DNA of 64,000 nt from an uncultured Pseudomonas sp. (GTDB lineage: Bacteria; Pseudomonadota; Gammaproteobacteria; Pseudomonadales; Pseudomonadaceae). The stretch covers positions 73,274-137,273 of the forward strand of contig NZ_CAMPHI010000010.1 in assembly GCF_946885955.1 (NCBI RefSeq). The letters are read 5' to 3'. The position numbers and the translations under genes were made by a program. Under the pieces are notes generated by a model. It did not search any database. It worked only from the letters and a program-made list of their open reading frames with translations, and was not told the DNA's origin. Positions 1 through 9,466 of the stretch are shown piece by piece; position 1 is the first letter of the stretch, and each line of letters opens with the position of its first letter.

Positions 1-503
1 GCCACGCGCGCACCGCCACCACCCAGCGGGGCGGGATGGTCGGCATGGTTGTCGCCGCCCTGGTGAACCATGATCGCCAGCCCTTTCAGGTCGTCCAGGC
101 TCTTGAGCCGCGGCGCCAGCACCGGTTGATTGGCGTTGCCTTCGGCATCGACCAGCAGCGCCGGCAGGTCGCCAAGATGGCCATCGCCCCAGGGCATGTC
201 GTGCTTGCCGGTGTTTTGCGGATCCCAATGACCGCCGGCCGCTCCGGCAGCAATGGTCTTGCCGTCCTTTTCAGCCGGTGCGCAGTTGCCCTTGGCGTGC
301 AGATGAAAGCCATGTATGCCCGGTTCGAGACCTTGCAGGTGTGGCGTAAATACCAGCCCGTAAGGCGTCTTGTCGATTTCCACGTTGCCCACCGAGCTGC
401 CCTGGCCTTCGGCGCTGACACTCTGCAGCGATACTTCGAGACTGGCGGCGTGCAGGCTCATCGAGGCGCAGCCGGCAACGGCGGCGGCTATCCATTTGTT
501 CAT
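1..503 (-). CDS. sodC: Cu/Zn superoxide dismutase, 3' end outside window
   Basis: The minus-strand frame starts at ATG 503, with GGAG nine bases before it, and runs off the left edge, so the C-terminus is missing. The visible 167 residues open with a secretion signal ending near AASLEVS. They contain the copper-ligand motif [10 protein letters not shown], the metal-loop region [23 protein letters not shown] with the zinc Asp, and [12 protein letters not shown]. These are the expected landmarks of periplasmic bacterial SodC, which dismutates superoxide to oxygen and peroxide. The gene is divergent from flhA, 190 bp away, and probably functionally unrelated to it. The family call is secure; only the missing end is unknown. 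Confidence 0.93.
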   Translation of the reverse strand, partial: MNKWIAAAVAGCASMSLHAASLEVSLQSVSAEGQGSSVGNVEIDKTPYGLVFTPHLQGLEPGIHGFHLHAKGNCAPAEKDGKTIAAGAAGGHWDPQNTGKHDMPWGDGHLGDLPALLVDAEGNANQPVLAPRLKSLDDLKGLAIMVHQGGDNHADHPAPLGGGGARV

Positions 504-621
504 CGTTTGCTCCTTCATGGGTGGAGAATTCCACGCAGTTGGGACTGGATTTTTTCCGGGAGGTTCGTGGGCCCGCACCGATGGGCGTGCCTGGGAGGTT
601 TTTTCCGTGACCGGGTAAAGC

Positions 622-637
622 TGGACAGCTTTTTGCA
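622..637 (+). promoter_or_regulatory. Sigma-54 (-24/-12) promoter of flhA
   Basis: The 16 bases TGGACAGCTTTTTGCA match the RpoN consensus TGGCACG-N4-TTGCA at the GG and GC pairs with exact 10-base spacing and at the T tract before GC. It lies 57 bp upstream of the flhA start. In P. aeruginosa flhA is a class II flagellar gene activated by FleQ with RpoN, so position and sequence agree. Confidence 0.75.
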
Positions 638-693
638 ACCCAGCGCTTAGCGGCGCCGCGGCGTCAAAAGATTGAATCGGTTGGGGTAATGCA

Positions 694-2823
694 GTGGCAG
701 TAGATCGCTCACAAATGATCGGCAATGTGCGGAGCAACCTGTCCGGCTTGCGTCAAGGCAACCTGGGTATTCCATTGTTGCTGCTGGTCATGCTCGGCAT
801 GGTCATGTTGCCGATCCCGCCGTTTCTCCTCGACGTGCTGTTCACCTTCAGTATCGCCTTGTCGATCGTTGTGCTGCTGGTCAGCATCTATGCGCTGCGG
901 CCCCTGGATTTCGCGGTGTTCCCGACCATTCTGCTGGCCGCCACCCTGATGCGTCTGGCATTGAATGTGGCTTCGACGCGGGTGGTCCTGCTCAACGGCC
1001 ATGATGGCCATGCGGCGGCAGGGCAGGTGATCCAGGCATTCGGTGAAGTGGTGATCGGCGGCAACTACGTGGTCGGTATCGTGGTGTTCGCGATCCTGAT
1101 GATCATCAACTTCGTGGTGGTCACCAAGGGCGCCGGGCGTATTTCCGAGGTGTCCGCACGTTTCACCCTGGACGCCATGCCGGGCAAGCAGATGGCCATC
1201 GACGCCGATCTTAATGCAGGCCTGATCGAACAGGCGGAGGCCAAAAAGCGCCGCGCCGAGGTCTCGCAAGAGGCGGATTTCTACGGTTCGATGGACGGTG
1301 CCAGCAAGTTCGTGCGCGGCGACGCCATCGCCGGCCTGCTGATTCTGTTCATCAACCTGATCGGCGGCATCGCTATCGGGATTTTCCAGCATAGCCTCAG
1401 CTTCGTCGATGCGGGCAAGGTCTATACCCTGCTGACCATCGGTGACGGCCTGGTCGCGCAGATTCCTTCGCTGTTGCTGTCCACGGCCGCCGCGATCATG
1501 GTCACCCGGGTTTCCAGCGCCGAAGACATGGGCGCTCAAGTCGGTCGGCAGATGTTCGCCTCACCGCGCGCCCTGGCGGTTGCGGCAGCGATCATGATCG
1601 CCATCGGCCTGGTGCCGGGGATGCCGCATTTTTCCTTTATCGGCCTTGGCCTGGTGGCGGCCTGCGCCGCTTACTGGATTGCCAACAAGCAGCGTCTGGT
1701 CAAGGAAAACGAGGTCAAGGAAGTGCAGCGCCAGCAGGAGCTGCTGCCGGCCCAGCGCGCCCAGGAAGTCAAGGAACTGGGCTGGGATGACGTGACCCCG
1801 GTGGACATGGTCGGTCTGGAGGTTGGCTATCGGCTGATTCCCCTGGTGGATCGCAACCAGGGTGGACAGCTGCTGGCGCGGATCAAGGGGGTGCGCAAGA
1901 AGCTCTCCCAGGAGATGGGCTTCCTGATGCCCTCGGTGCATATCCGCGACAACCTCGACCTGCAACCGAATGCTTACCGTCTGACGCTGATGGGCGTCAG
2001 CGTGGCCGAAGCCGAGGTGTTCCCGGATCGCGAGTTGGCGATCAATCCCGGGCAGGTTTTTGGCACGCTCAACGGCATCGCCGCCAAGGACCCGGCGTTC
2101 GGCCTGGAGGCGGTATGGATCGATCCGAACCAGCGCGACCAGGCGCAATCCCTCGGTTATACCGTGGTCGACGCCAGCACGGTGGTGGCCACCCATATCA
2201 ACCAGATCCTGCACAAGCATGCCCACGAGTTGCTTGGCCACGAGGAAGTGCAGCAGTTGATGCAGGTGCTGGCCAAGAGCTCGCCGAAGCTGGCGGAAGA
2301 GCTGGTGCCCGGCCTGGTATCGCTGTCCACCTTGCTCAAGGTGCTGCAGGCGCTGCTGCAGGAGCAGGTACCGGTTCGTGATATCCGTACCATCGCCGAG
2401 GCCATCGCGAACATCGCGCCGAAGAGTCAAGATCCCGCCGCGATGGTCGCCGCGGTCCGGGTGGCCTTGGCCCGTGCAATCGTGCAAAGCATTGCAGGAC
2501 TAGAGCCGGAGCTGCCTGTGATCACTCTGGAACCAAGGTTGGAACAGATATTGCTGAATAGTCTTCAGAAGGCCGGTCAGGGCTCCGAGGATGGGATCCT
2601 CCTGGAACCTGGCATGGCCGAGAAGCTGCAGCGTTCCCTGGTGGACGCGGCGCAGCGCCAGGAAATGCTCGGCAAGCCGGTGATACTGCTGGTGGCCGGT
2701 CCGGTCCGGGCGATGCTTTCGCGATTCGCGCGGCTGTCGGTTCCGAGTATGCATGTACTGGCATACCAGGAAATTCCGGATAACAAGCAGGTCACCATCG
2801 TTGCGACGGTGGGGCAGAACTAA
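694..2823 (+). CDS. flhA: Flagellar type III export gate protein FlhA
   Basis: This 709-residue protein is the large inner-membrane component of the flagellar export gate and couples proton entry to secretion of rod, hook and filament subunits. The first ~330 residues hold the hydrophobic segments, including [18 protein letters not shown] and the conserved cytoplasmic loop [20 protein letters not shown]. The remainder is the soluble domain that docks chaperone-substrate complexes. Length is typical of the family. The GTG at 694 is chosen because it gives the usual N-terminus ([10 protein letters not shown]) and no upstream in-frame ATG fits. A sigma-54 promoter precedes it and flhF follows after 15 bp. 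Confidence 0.97.
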   Translation: MAVDRSQMIGNVRSNLSGLRQGNLGIPLLLLVMLGMVMLPIPPFLLDVLFTFSIALSIVVLLVSIYALRPLDFAVFPTILLAATLMRLALNVASTRVVLLNGHDGHAAAGQVIQAFGEVVIGGNYVVGIVVFAILMIINFVVVTKGAGRISEVSARFTLDAMPGKQMAIDADLNAGLIEQAEAKKRRAEVSQEADFYGSMDGASKFVRGDAIAGLLILFINLIGGIAIGIFQHSLSFVDAGKVYTLLTIGDGLVAQIPSLLLSTAAAIMVTRVSSAEDMGAQVGRQMFASPRALAVAAAIMIAIGLVPGMPHFSFIGLGLVAACAAYWIANKQRLVKENEVKEVQRQQELLPAQRAQEVKELGWDDVTPVDMVGLEVGYRLIPLVDRNQGGQLLARIKGVRKKLSQEMGFLMPSVHIRDNLDLQPNAYRLTLMGVSVAEAEVFPDRELAINPGQVFGTLNGIAAKDPAFGLEAVWIDPNQRDQAQSLGYTVVDASTVVATHINQILHKHAHELLGHEEVQQLMQVLAKSSPKLAEELVPGLVSLSTLLKVLQALLQEQVPVRDIRTIAEAIANIAPKSQDPAAMVAAVRVALARAIVQSIAGLEPELPVITLEPRLEQILLNSLQKAGQGSEDGILLEPGMAEKLQRSLVDAAQRQEMLGKPVILLVAGPVRAMLSRFARLSVPSMHVLAYQEIPDNKQVTIVATVGQN

Positions 2824-2838
2824 CCGAGGTAACAGGCC

Positions 2839-4137
2839 ATGCAGGTCAAACGCTTTTTCGCCGCCGATATGCGTCAAGCCATGAAACTGGTGCGCGATGA
2901 GTTGGGCGCGGATGCCTCGATCATCGCCAATCGCCGGGTTGCCGGCGGTGTCGAACTGACGGCGGCGCTGGATTATCAGATTCCCGCCGCACCTGCTCGC
3001 CAGCCCAATCCGGCGCTGGAGGCCGAACTGCGCAAGACCCAGGCGCGGATCCTGTCGGCGCAAACTGAACTGGCTACCCGCGAGAACGGCGACGGGGCCA
3101 AGGATCGCCAGCTTTTTGGCGCCGCGCCGAGCGTGCCGGCGGATAACCTCGCCGCCGCATTGCGCAAGCCGCAAGCCCCGGCCGCCGCAACCGACCAGCG
3201 CGCTCTGGATGCCATGCGCTTCGAACTGCATGGCCTGCGCGAATTGATCGAAGTGCAACTGGGTTCGATCGCCTGGGGGCAGATGCAGACCCGGCGCCCG
3301 CAACAGGCCAACCTCTGGCGTCGCTTGCAACGCATGGGCCTGTCGGCCGAGCTGTCACGGGCCTTGCTCGAGCGCGTGGGAACCATCGCCGAGCCGCGTC
3401 AGGCCTGGCGCATGCTTCTGGCGCACCTGGCCCATGCGATCAAAACCCCGAAGCAGGAACCTCTGGAGGAGGGCGGAGTGATCGCCCTGGTCGGCCCGGC
3501 GGGCATGGGCAAGACCACCACGCTGGCCAAGCTGGCCGCGCGTTATGTGCTCAAGTACGGCGCGCAGAACATCGCCCTGGTGGGCATGGACAGCTACCGC
3601 ATCGGCGCTCAGGAACAACTCAAGACCCTGGGGCGGATCCTCAATGTCTCGGTGACTCAGGTCGACCCCAGCCAGTCGCTGACCCAGGCGTTGGCGCCTT
3701 TGGCGCGCAAGCGCGTGGTGCTGCTCGATACCGCTGGCCTGCCGGGCAACGATCCGGCGTTGCGCATGCAGCTGGAAAGCCTTGCGGGGCGCGGGATCAA
3801 GTCGAAAAATTATCTGGTATTGGCGGCCACCAGCCAGAGCCAAGTGCTCAAAGCCGCCTACCATAGTTATAAGCAGTGCGGTTTGTCCGGTTGCATTCTG
3901 ACCAAACTGGATGAAGCCACCAGTCTGGGCGAGGTATTAGGGCTGGCTATTAGCCAGCGTCTGCCGGTAGCCTACATAACTGACGGCCCCAGGATTCCGG
4001 ATGACGTGCATGTGCCGCGTAGCCATCAGTTGGTAAGCCGTGCGGTGGGGCTGCAAACGGAAGAAGTTCCAAGCGAAGATACGATGGCGGAGATGTTCGC
4101 CGGTCTCTATCAGCAGTCGACTCGGCGGGCCAGTTGA
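2839..4137 (+). CDS. flhF: Signal-recognition-particle-type GTPase FlhF
   Basis: FlhF (432 residues) is an SRP-family GTPase that recruits early flagellar components to the cell pole and fixes polar placement. Residues 1-50 form the basic B domain start (MQVKRFFAADMRQAMKLVR). The NG domain carries the P-loop GPAGMGKTTT near residue 220, DSYRIGAQEQL near 250, the DTAG motif near 297 and the TKLDEA guanine-specificity motif near 355. It lies between flhA and fleN, the usual partner that counts flagella. Length and motif order are canonical, with no sign of damage. Confidence 0.96.
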   Translation: MQVKRFFAADMRQAMKLVRDELGADASIIANRRVAGGVELTAALDYQIPAAPARQPNPALEAELRKTQARILSAQTELATRENGDGAKDRQLFGAAPSVPADNLAAALRKPQAPAAATDQRALDAMRFELHGLRELIEVQLGSIAWGQMQTRRPQQANLWRRLQRMGLSAELSRALLERVGTIAEPRQAWRMLLAHLAHAIKTPKQEPLEEGGVIALVGPAGMGKTTTLAKLAARYVLKYGAQNIALVGMDSYRIGAQEQLKTLGRILNVSVTQVDPSQSLTQALAPLARKRVVLLDTAGLPGNDPALRMQLESLAGRGIKSKNYLVLAATSQSQVLKAAYHSYKQCGLSGCILTKLDEATSLGEVLGLAISQRLPVAYITDGPRIPDDVHVPRSHQLVSRAVGLQTEEVPSEDTMAEMFAGLYQQSTRRAS

Positions 4138-4233
4138 TGGCACGCGTCGTGATCAGGGTGTCATCCTGGCCGCTCGTGAAAGCGCGGACGGCCATGCGGC
4201 TCCAGTCGAAGATTGACAAGGTGTATAGATAAC

Positions 4234-5064
4234 ATGGGTATGCATCCCGTACAGGTGATCGCGGTGACCGGCGGCAAGGGTGGCGTCGGCAAGACCAATG
4301 TGTCGGTGAATCTGGCCCTCGCATTGGCCGATCTCGGCCGCCGGGTGATGTTGATGGACGCCGACCTCGGTCTGGCCAACGTCGACGTGCTGCTCGGTCT
4401 GAGCGCCAAGCGCACCCTGGAAGACGTGATCAATGGCGAGTGCGAACTGCGCGATGTGCTGCTGCAGGGGCCGGGCGGTATTCGCATCGTTCCGGCGGCG
4501 TCCGGCACCCAGAGCATGGTGCAGCTCACGCCCATGCAACATGCCGGTTTGATCCAGGCGTTCAGCGATATCAGCGACAACCTCGATGTGCTGATCATCG
4601 ACACCGCGGCCGGTATCGGCGATTCGGTGGTCAGCTTCGTGCGCGCCGCCCAGGAAGTGCTGGTGGTGGTATGCGATGAGCCAACCTCGATCACCGACGC
4701 CTACGCCCTGATCAAGTTGCTCAACCGCGACCACGGCATGAATCGCTTCCGGGTGTTGGCCAATATGGCCCACAGTCCCCAGGAAGGTCGCAATCTGTTT
4801 GCTAAGCTAACCAAAGTAACCGATCGATTTCTCGATGTGGCGCTCCAATATGTAGGGGCCGTGCCCTACGACGAGTCGGTTCGCAAGGCCGTACAGAAAC
4901 AACGTGCGGTCTATGAAGCTTTTCCGCGTTCCAAATGTTCGTTGGCGTTCAAGGCGATAGCCCAGAAAGTCGACACCTGGCCGCTACCGGCCAACCCGCG
5001 CGGCCATCTGGAATTTTTCGTCGAGCGCCTGGTGCAGCAACCGACTGCGGGCTCGGCTATATGA
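4234..5064 (+). CDS. fleN: Flagellar number regulator FleN (FlhG), MinD/ParA-type ATPase
   Basis: FleN is a deviant Walker ATPase that restrains FleQ and keeps the cell at a single polar flagellum. The product (276 residues) starts MGMHPVQVIAVTGGKGGVGK, giving the KGGVGKT signature lysines at once. DADLGLANVDVLLG and the switch-like DTAAGIGDSVVSF follow. I use ATG 4234 rather than the in-frame TTG 4213, because the predicted N-terminus then matches known Pseudomonas FleN. The last codons overlap the fliA start by four bases (ATGA), which implies translational coupling. Confidence 0.95.
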   Translation: MGMHPVQVIAVTGGKGGVGKTNVSVNLALALADLGRRVMLMDADLGLANVDVLLGLSAKRTLEDVINGECELRDVLLQGPGGIRIVPAASGTQSMVQLTPMQHAGLIQAFSDISDNLDVLIIDTAAGIGDSVVSFVRAAQEVLVVVCDEPTSITDAYALIKLLNRDHGMNRFRVLANMAHSPQEGRNLFAKLTKVTDRFLDVALQYVGAVPYDESVRKAVQKQRAVYEAFPRSKCSLAFKAIAQKVDTWPLPANPRGHLEFFVERLVQQPTAGSAI

Positions 5065-5807
5065 CAGCAGCCACTGGACTCCTTATGTACAGCAAAGCGC
5101 AGGCTCAGGATTCCCAGCATCAATTGATCGAGCGCTATGCGCCCTTGGTCAAACGCATTGCCTATCACCTGCTGGCGCGCTTGCCGGCGAGCGTTCAGGT
5201 CGACGATTTGATCCAGGCCGGCATGATCGGCCTGCTCGAAGCCTCGAAAAAATACGACGGCGGTAAAGGCGCCAGTTTCGAAACCTTCGCCGGTATTCGC
5301 ATCCGCGGCTCGATGCTCGACGAGGTGCGCAAGGGCGACTGGGCACCCCGTTCAGTGCACCGCAACAGCCGAATGGTCAGCGATGCCATCCGGGTAATTG
5401 AGGCCAGAACAGGACGAGACGCTAAAGATCAAGAGGTTGCGGCCGAACTCCAATTGAGTCTCGAGGATTACTACGGCATTCTTGGCGACACTTTGGGCAG
5501 CCGTCTGTTCAGCTTCGACGATCTCTTGCAGGACGGCGAGCATGGCGGGCTGCGCGAAGACGCCAGTTCGGCATACACCGAACCCTCGCGCGACCTGGAG
5601 GACGAACGTTTTCAGGCCGCCCTGGCCGATGCGATCGCGCATCTGCCGGAGCGTGAACGTCTGGTGCTGGCGTTGTATTACGACGAAGAACTGAATTTAA
5701 AAGAAATTGGTGAAGTGCTCGGGGTTAGCGAATCGCGCGTCAGTCAGCTACATAGTCAATGTGCGGCGCGTTTGCGGGCACGGCTCGGCGATTGGCGAGC
5801 GAGCTAG
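5061..5807 (+). CDS. fliA: RNA polymerase sigma-28 factor FliA
   Basis: FliA (248 residues) directs transcription of late flagellar and chemotaxis genes and is held inactive by FlgM until the hook is complete. Region 2 is visible as LIQAGMIGLLEASKKYD followed by FETFAGIRIRGSMLDEVRK. Region 4 appears as LPERERLVLALYYDEELN followed by the helix-turn-helix EIGEVLGVSESRVSQLHS. ATG 5061 is selected because it overlaps the fleN stop and gives the standard N-terminus (MTAATGLLMYSKAQAQ). Upstream in-frame starts would lie inside fleN. The length matches Pseudomonas FliA. Confidence 0.97.
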   Translation: MTAATGLLMYSKAQAQDSQHQLIERYAPLVKRIAYHLLARLPASVQVDDLIQAGMIGLLEASKKYDGGKGASFETFAGIRIRGSMLDEVRKGDWAPRSVHRNSRMVSDAIRVIEARTGRDAKDQEVAAELQLSLEDYYGILGDTLGSRLFSFDDLLQDGEHGGLREDASSAYTEPSRDLEDERFQAALADAIAHLPERERLVLALYYDEELNLKEIGEVLGVSESRVSQLHSQCAARLRARLGDWRAS

Positions 5808-5819
5808 ACGAGTACACTA

Positions 5820-5840
5820 GGGCCGGATAATTGCCGGCCC
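5820..5840 (+). terminator. GC-rich hairpin after fliA
   Basis: Seven perfect base pairs (GGGCCGG / CCGGCCC) enclose a seven-base loop just downstream of the fliA stop. No T tract follows, so it may pause or protect the fliA mRNA 3' end rather than act as a full intrinsic terminator. Confidence 0.4.
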
Positions 5841-5908
5841 GACAACACGGGCACAGCCGAACGCAGTGATTTTGCAGCGGCCTGCCAGGCCGGTTTCACG
5901 ATTAAGGG

Positions 5909-5932
5909 CGTAACCAGATGCTGGTTACGTTT
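5909..5932 (+). promoter_or_regulatory. Short-loop hairpin in the cheY leader
   Basis: CGTAACCAG and CTGGTTACG form nine perfect pairs around a three-base loop and are followed by TTT. The structure ends 20 bases before the cheY start and 10 before its ribosome binding site. It could be a weak terminator or attenuator, a processing site between fliA and the che genes, or a protein-binding palindrome. Only the symmetry is directly seen. Confidence 0.4.
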
Positions 5933-5952
5933 GGGACGGTACGGAGGTCGAC

Positions 5953-6339
5953 TTGGACAAAAATATGAAAATCCTCATCGTTGATGACTTTTCAACGATG
6001 CGACGGATCATCAAGAACCTCCTGCGTGACTTGGGGTTCACCAATACCGCGGAGGCCGACGACGGCACCACTGCGCTGCCGATGTTGCAGAGTGGCGGTT
6101 TCGACTTTCTGGTAACCGATTGGAACATGCCGGGCATGACGGGTATCGATCTGTTGCGCGCAGTCCGCGCCGACGATCGCCTGAAGACCCTGCCGGTTCT
6201 GATGGTGACCGCGGAAGCGAAGCGCGATCAGATCATCGAAGCTGCGCAAGCTGGCGTGAATGGTTACGTAGTCAAGCCGTTCACGGCTCAGGTGCTGAAA
6301 GAGAAGATTGAAAAGATCTTTGAGCGAGTCAACGGCTGA
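5953..6339 (+). CDS. cheY: Chemotaxis response regulator CheY
   Basis: CheY is the single-domain receiver that CheA phosphorylates and that binds the flagellar switch. All catalytic residues are present: the acidic pair D11-D12, phosphoacceptor D56 in [11 protein letters not shown]86 in VTAEAK and K108 in VVKPF. The start is debatable. A GGAGG at 5943-5947 sits five bases before TTG 5953, ideal spacing, whereas the ATG at 5965 (MKILIVDDF, the usual annotated start) is 17 bases away. I therefore report the TTG, which adds four residues. cheZ follows after 18 bp. Confidence 0.96.
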   Translation: MDKNMKILIVDDFSTMRRIIKNLLRDLGFTNTAEADDGTTALPMLQSGGFDFLVTDWNMPGMTGIDLLRAVRADDRLKTLPVLMVTAEAKRDQIIEAAQAGVNGYVVKPFTAQVLKEKIEKIFERVNG

Positions 6340-6357
6340 TGTGCGCCGCGAGGTTCT

Positions 6358-7146
6358 ATGGAACACGATGATCATCTTCAGGACGACTTCGAGTCGAGCC
6401 TGAAAACCAATGCTCGCCAACTGGTCGATAGCCTTGAAACAGGCAACTTTGGCGAAGCGGTGCAATTTATCAACGAGCTGAACAAGACGCGTGATCGCGG
6501 TTTGTATCATGAAGTCGGCAAGCTGACCCGTGAGCTGCACAACGCCATTGTCAATTTCCAGCTCGATCCGCGTGTGCCCCATGCCACCGAAGTCTCGCAG
6601 ATCACCGACGCCACCGAGCGTTTGAACTATGTGGTGACGATGACCGAGAAAGCGGCCAACCGCACCATGGACCTGGTCGAGCAGAGTTCGCCACTGGTCA
6701 ATGGTATTGGCGATCAGGCGCAGGCCCTGAGCGCCGACTGGGGTCGGTTCATGCGCCGGGAAATGAGCGCCGACGGCTTCCGCGATCTGGCCAAGCGCAT
6801 CGAGGCGTTCCTCGCCTTGAGCGAGCGAAGCAGTGGCGAACTGTCCGGGCATCTCAACGATATTCTGCTGGCTCAGGACTATCAGGACCTGACCGGTCAG
6901 GTGATCAAACGCGTGACCCAGTTGGTCACCGAAGTGGAAAGCAATCTGCTCAAGCTGGTGCTGATGGCCAGTCATGTCGACCGCCTGGCCGGCGTCGAGC
7001 ATGACCACAGCGCGCTCCGCGCCGAACAAGAACAACAAAAATCGCCTTCCCGTGGTGAAGGTCCGCAGATTCATGCCGATAAGCGTGAAGACGTCGCATC
7101 GAATCAAGATGATGTCGACGACCTGCTGTCCAGTCTGGGATTTTAG
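6358..7146 (+). CDS. cheZ: CheY-P phosphatase CheZ
   Basis: CheZ dephosphorylates CheY-P and so resets the motor signal. The 262-residue protein is largely helical. The active-site stretch LAQDYQDLTGQVIKRV supplies the catalytic Asp and Gln near residues 163-168. The extreme C-terminus (DDVDDLLSSLGF) is the amphipathic tail that docks on CheY. Between them lies a polar linker (EQEQQKSPSRGEG). Position between cheY and cheA is standard for Pseudomonas. Start ATG 6358 has a GAGGTT upstream and no competing start. Confidence 0.95.
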   Translation: MEHDDHLQDDFESSLKTNARQLVDSLETGNFGEAVQFINELNKTRDRGLYHEVGKLTRELHNAIVNFQLDPRVPHATEVSQITDATERLNYVVTMTEKAANRTMDLVEQSSPLVNGIGDQAQALSADWGRFMRREMSADGFRDLAKRIEAFLALSERSSGELSGHLNDILLAQDYQDLTGQVIKRVTQLVTEVESNLLKLVLMASHVDRLAGVEHDHSALRAEQEQQKSPSRGEGPQIHADKREDVASNQDDVDDLLSSLGF

Positions 7147-7157
7147 GAGCACGTCTT

Positions 7158-9422
7158 ATGAGCTTCGGCGCCGATGAAGAAATCCTCCAGGATTTCCTGG
7201 TAGAGGCCGGCGAGATTCTCGAACTGTTGTCCGAGCAGCTGGTTGAGCTGGAAAGCCGCCCGGACGATATGAATCTGCTTAATGCGATCTTTCGCGGCTT
7301 CCATACCGTCAAGGGCGGCGCTGGATTCCTGCAGCTCAACGAACTGGTGGAATGCTGCCACATCGCGGAAAACGTGTTCGACATCCTGCGCAAGGGCGAA
7401 AGACGCGTCGACTCCGAGCTCATGGACGTCGTGCTCGAAGCGCTGGATGCGGTCAACAGCATGTTCAGCCAGGTGCGTGAACGGGTCGAGCTGACCCCGG
7501 CAACTCCCGAGTTATTGGCAGCATTGGCACGCCTGGCCGAACCAGCCGGCGCCGAGCCCGAGCCTGAGCCCGAAGCGGAACCTGAGTCCGAGCCTGAACC
7601 GGTGGAAACTGCGGCCGCGGGCGATATCACCGATAGCGAGTTCGAACAGCTGCTCGATGCGATGACCGAGCAACCAGCGGCCAGCGCAGCCCCCGCATCC
7701 AATTCCGATGAAATCACCGACGACGAATTCGAGTCGTTGCTCGACCAGTTGCATGGCAAGGGCCAGTTCGCCGTCGGTGCGGCCGCGGCTCCCGCTGCGC
7801 CCGCGCCAACGGCGAAAGCGCCGGCACCGGATGCCGCTTCCAGCGACGAGATCACCGACGACGAGTTCGAAGCACTGCTCGATCAGCTGCATGGCAAGGG
7901 CCAGTTCGCCGCGGCGGCGAGCGCCGAGCCGGCTCCTGCCGCGCCGGCAGCGCCTGCGCCCGCTCCTTCGGCGGCGGGCAGCGACGAGATCACCGACGAC
8001 GAGTTCGAAGCGTTGCTCGATCAGTTGCACGGCAAGGGCAAGTTCGTCGAGCCAGCTGCGGCGCCGGCCAAGCCGGCGGCACCGGCGGCACCGGCCAAAC
8101 CGGCTGCATCTGCCGCGGCGGCCAAGCCTGCCGCGAAGCCCGTCGCCAAACCGGCCGCGGCGGCCAAGGCCGAGCCGGCGAAAGCCGCTGCGCCAACACC
8201 GGCACCCGCACCGACGCCAGCGTCAGCGGGCGATAAAGCCCCGGCGGCCAGCGAAGCGGAAACCACGGTGCGGGTCGATACCGCGCGCCTGGACGAGATC
8301 ATGAACATGGTCGGTGAACTGGTGCTGGTGCGTAACCGCCTGGTTCGCCTCGGCTCCAACAGCGGCGACGAGGCCATGGCCAAAGCCGTGTCCAACCTCG
8401 ATGTGGTCACCGCGGATCTGCAGACGGCCGTGATGAAGACCCGCATGCAGCCGATCAAGAAAGTCTTCGGACGATTCCCGCGCCTGGTTCGCGATCTGGC
8501 GCGCAGCTTGAAGAAAGAAATCATCCTGGAACTGGTCGGGGAAGAAACCGACCTCGACAAGAATCTGGTCGAGGCGCTGGCCGACCCGCTGGTGCACTTG
8601 GTGCGCAATGCCGTCGACCATGGCATCGAAACCCCGGAAGAGCGCGAAGCCAGCGGCAAGCAGCGCGGCGGCAAGGTGGTACTGTCGGCGGAGCAGGAGG
8701 GCGATCATATCCTGCTGTCGATTTCCGATGACGGCAAAGGGATGGATGCCAATGTGCTGCGCGCCAAGGCCGTGGAGAAAGGCCTGCTGGACAAGGACGC
8801 GGCCGACCGGCTCAACGAATTCGAGTGCTACAACCTGATCTTCGCCCCGGGCTTCTCGACCAAGACCGAGATTTCCGACGTATCCGGCCGCGGTGTCGGC
8901 ATGGATGTGGTGAAGACCAAGATTTCCCAGCTCAACGGCACGGTCAACGTGTTCTCGGTGCAAGGGCAGGGCTCGAAGATCGTGATCAAGGTGCCGCTGA
9001 CACTGGCGATCATGCCGACCCTGATGGTGATGCTCGGCGATCAGGCCTTTGCCTTTCCGCTGGTCAACGTCAATGAGATTTTCCACCTCGACCTGTCACG
9101 CACCAACGTGGTCGATGGCCAGGAAGTGGTTATCGTGCGCGACAAGGCGCTACCGCTGTTCTACCTCAAGCGCTGGCTGGTGAGCAAAGCGGCCCATGTC
9201 GAGCAGGGTGAAGGTCACGTGGTGATTCTCACGGTCGGCAACCAGCGCATCGGCTTCGTCGTCGACCAACTGGTCGGTCAGGAAGAGGTGGTGATCAAGC
9301 CCCTGGGGAAAATGCTGCAGGGCACTCCTGGCATGTCCGGTGCAACTATCACCGGTGACGGCCGTATCGCCCTGATTCTCGATGTACCCAGCATGCTCAA
9401 GCGCTACGCCCGGCGTATCTGA
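7158..9422 (+). CDS. cheA: Chemotaxis histidine kinase CheA with repeated linker motif
   Basis: CheA (754 residues) autophosphorylates and hands phosphate to CheY and CheB within polar receptor arrays. The Hpt domain comes first, with H49 in GFHTVKGGAGF. A long Ala/Pro-rich linker (about residues 125-365) then carries four copies of an acidic motif of the type ITDDEFExLLDQLHGKG. Dimerisation begins near TTVRVDTARLDE. The ATPase core shows LVRNAVDHGIE (N box), DDGKGMD (G1) and GRGVGMDVV (G2). A CheW-like regulatory domain ends the protein. No separate canonical P2 domain is obvious; the motif-bearing linker takes its place. Confidence 0.97.
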   Translation: MSFGADEEILQDFLVEAGEILELLSEQLVELESRPDDMNLLNAIFRGFHTVKGGAGFLQLNELVECCHIAENVFDILRKGERRVDSELMDVVLEALDAVNSMFSQVRERVELTPATPELLAALARLAEPAGAEPEPEPEAEPESEPEPVETAAAGDITDSEFEQLLDAMTEQPAASAAPASNSDEITDDEFESLLDQLHGKGQFAVGAAAAPAAPAPTAKAPAPDAASSDEITDDEFEALLDQLHGKGQFAAAASAEPAPAAPAAPAPAPSAAGSDEITDDEFEALLDQLHGKGKFVEPAAAPAKPAAPAAPAKPAASAAAAKPAAKPVAKPAAAAKAEPAKAAAPTPAPAPTPASAGDKAPAASEAETTVRVDTARLDEIMNMVGELVLVRNRLVRLGSNSGDEAMAKAVSNLDVVTADLQTAVMKTRMQPIKKVFGRFPRLVRDLARSLKKEIILELVGEETDLDKNLVEALADPLVHLVRNAVDHGIETPEEREASGKQRGGKVVLSAEQEGDHILLSISDDGKGMDANVLRAKAVEKGLLDKDAADRLNEFECYNLIFAPGFSTKTEISDVSGRGVGMDVVKTKISQLNGTVNVFSVQGQGSKIVIKVPLTLAIMPTLMVMLGDQAFAFPLVNVNEIFHLDLSRTNVVDGQEVVIVRDKALPLFYLKRWLVSKAAHVEQGEGHVVILTVGNQRIGFVVDQLVGQEEVVIKPLGKMLQGTPGMSGATITGDGRIALILDVPSMLKRYARRI
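7707..8042 (+). repeat. In-frame repeat encoding CheA linker motif, 46-codon period
   Basis: Three copies of a ~20-residue motif (core DEITDDEFE[S/A]LLDQLHGKG) begin at CheA residues 184, 230 and 276, exactly 46 codons (138 bp) apart. A diverged fourth copy (GDITDSEFEQLLDAM) starts near residue 155. The motifs are strongly conserved while the Ala/Pro spacers between them differ, so selection acts on the motif rather than on recent duplication alone. Confidence 0.9.
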
Positions 9423-9466
9423 TTGTTTATGGCACGGGCATCGGCCCGGCCATTGGGGAGTGTTTA

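Noticed and set aside
709..2487. Long open frames antisense to flhA (709-1539 and 1561-2487)
   Set aside because: They mirror the codon bias of flhA in GC-rich DNA, give His/Gln-rich peptides with no family character, and flhA is unambiguous.
5992..7152. 386-codon antisense frame over cheY-cheZ
   Set aside because: Lies wholly opposite two certain genes; product is low-quality and lacks any motif.
7707..8042. CheA repeat as an assembly artefact
   Set aside because: The spacers and some motif codons differ between copies, so they are not identical collapsed or expanded reads.
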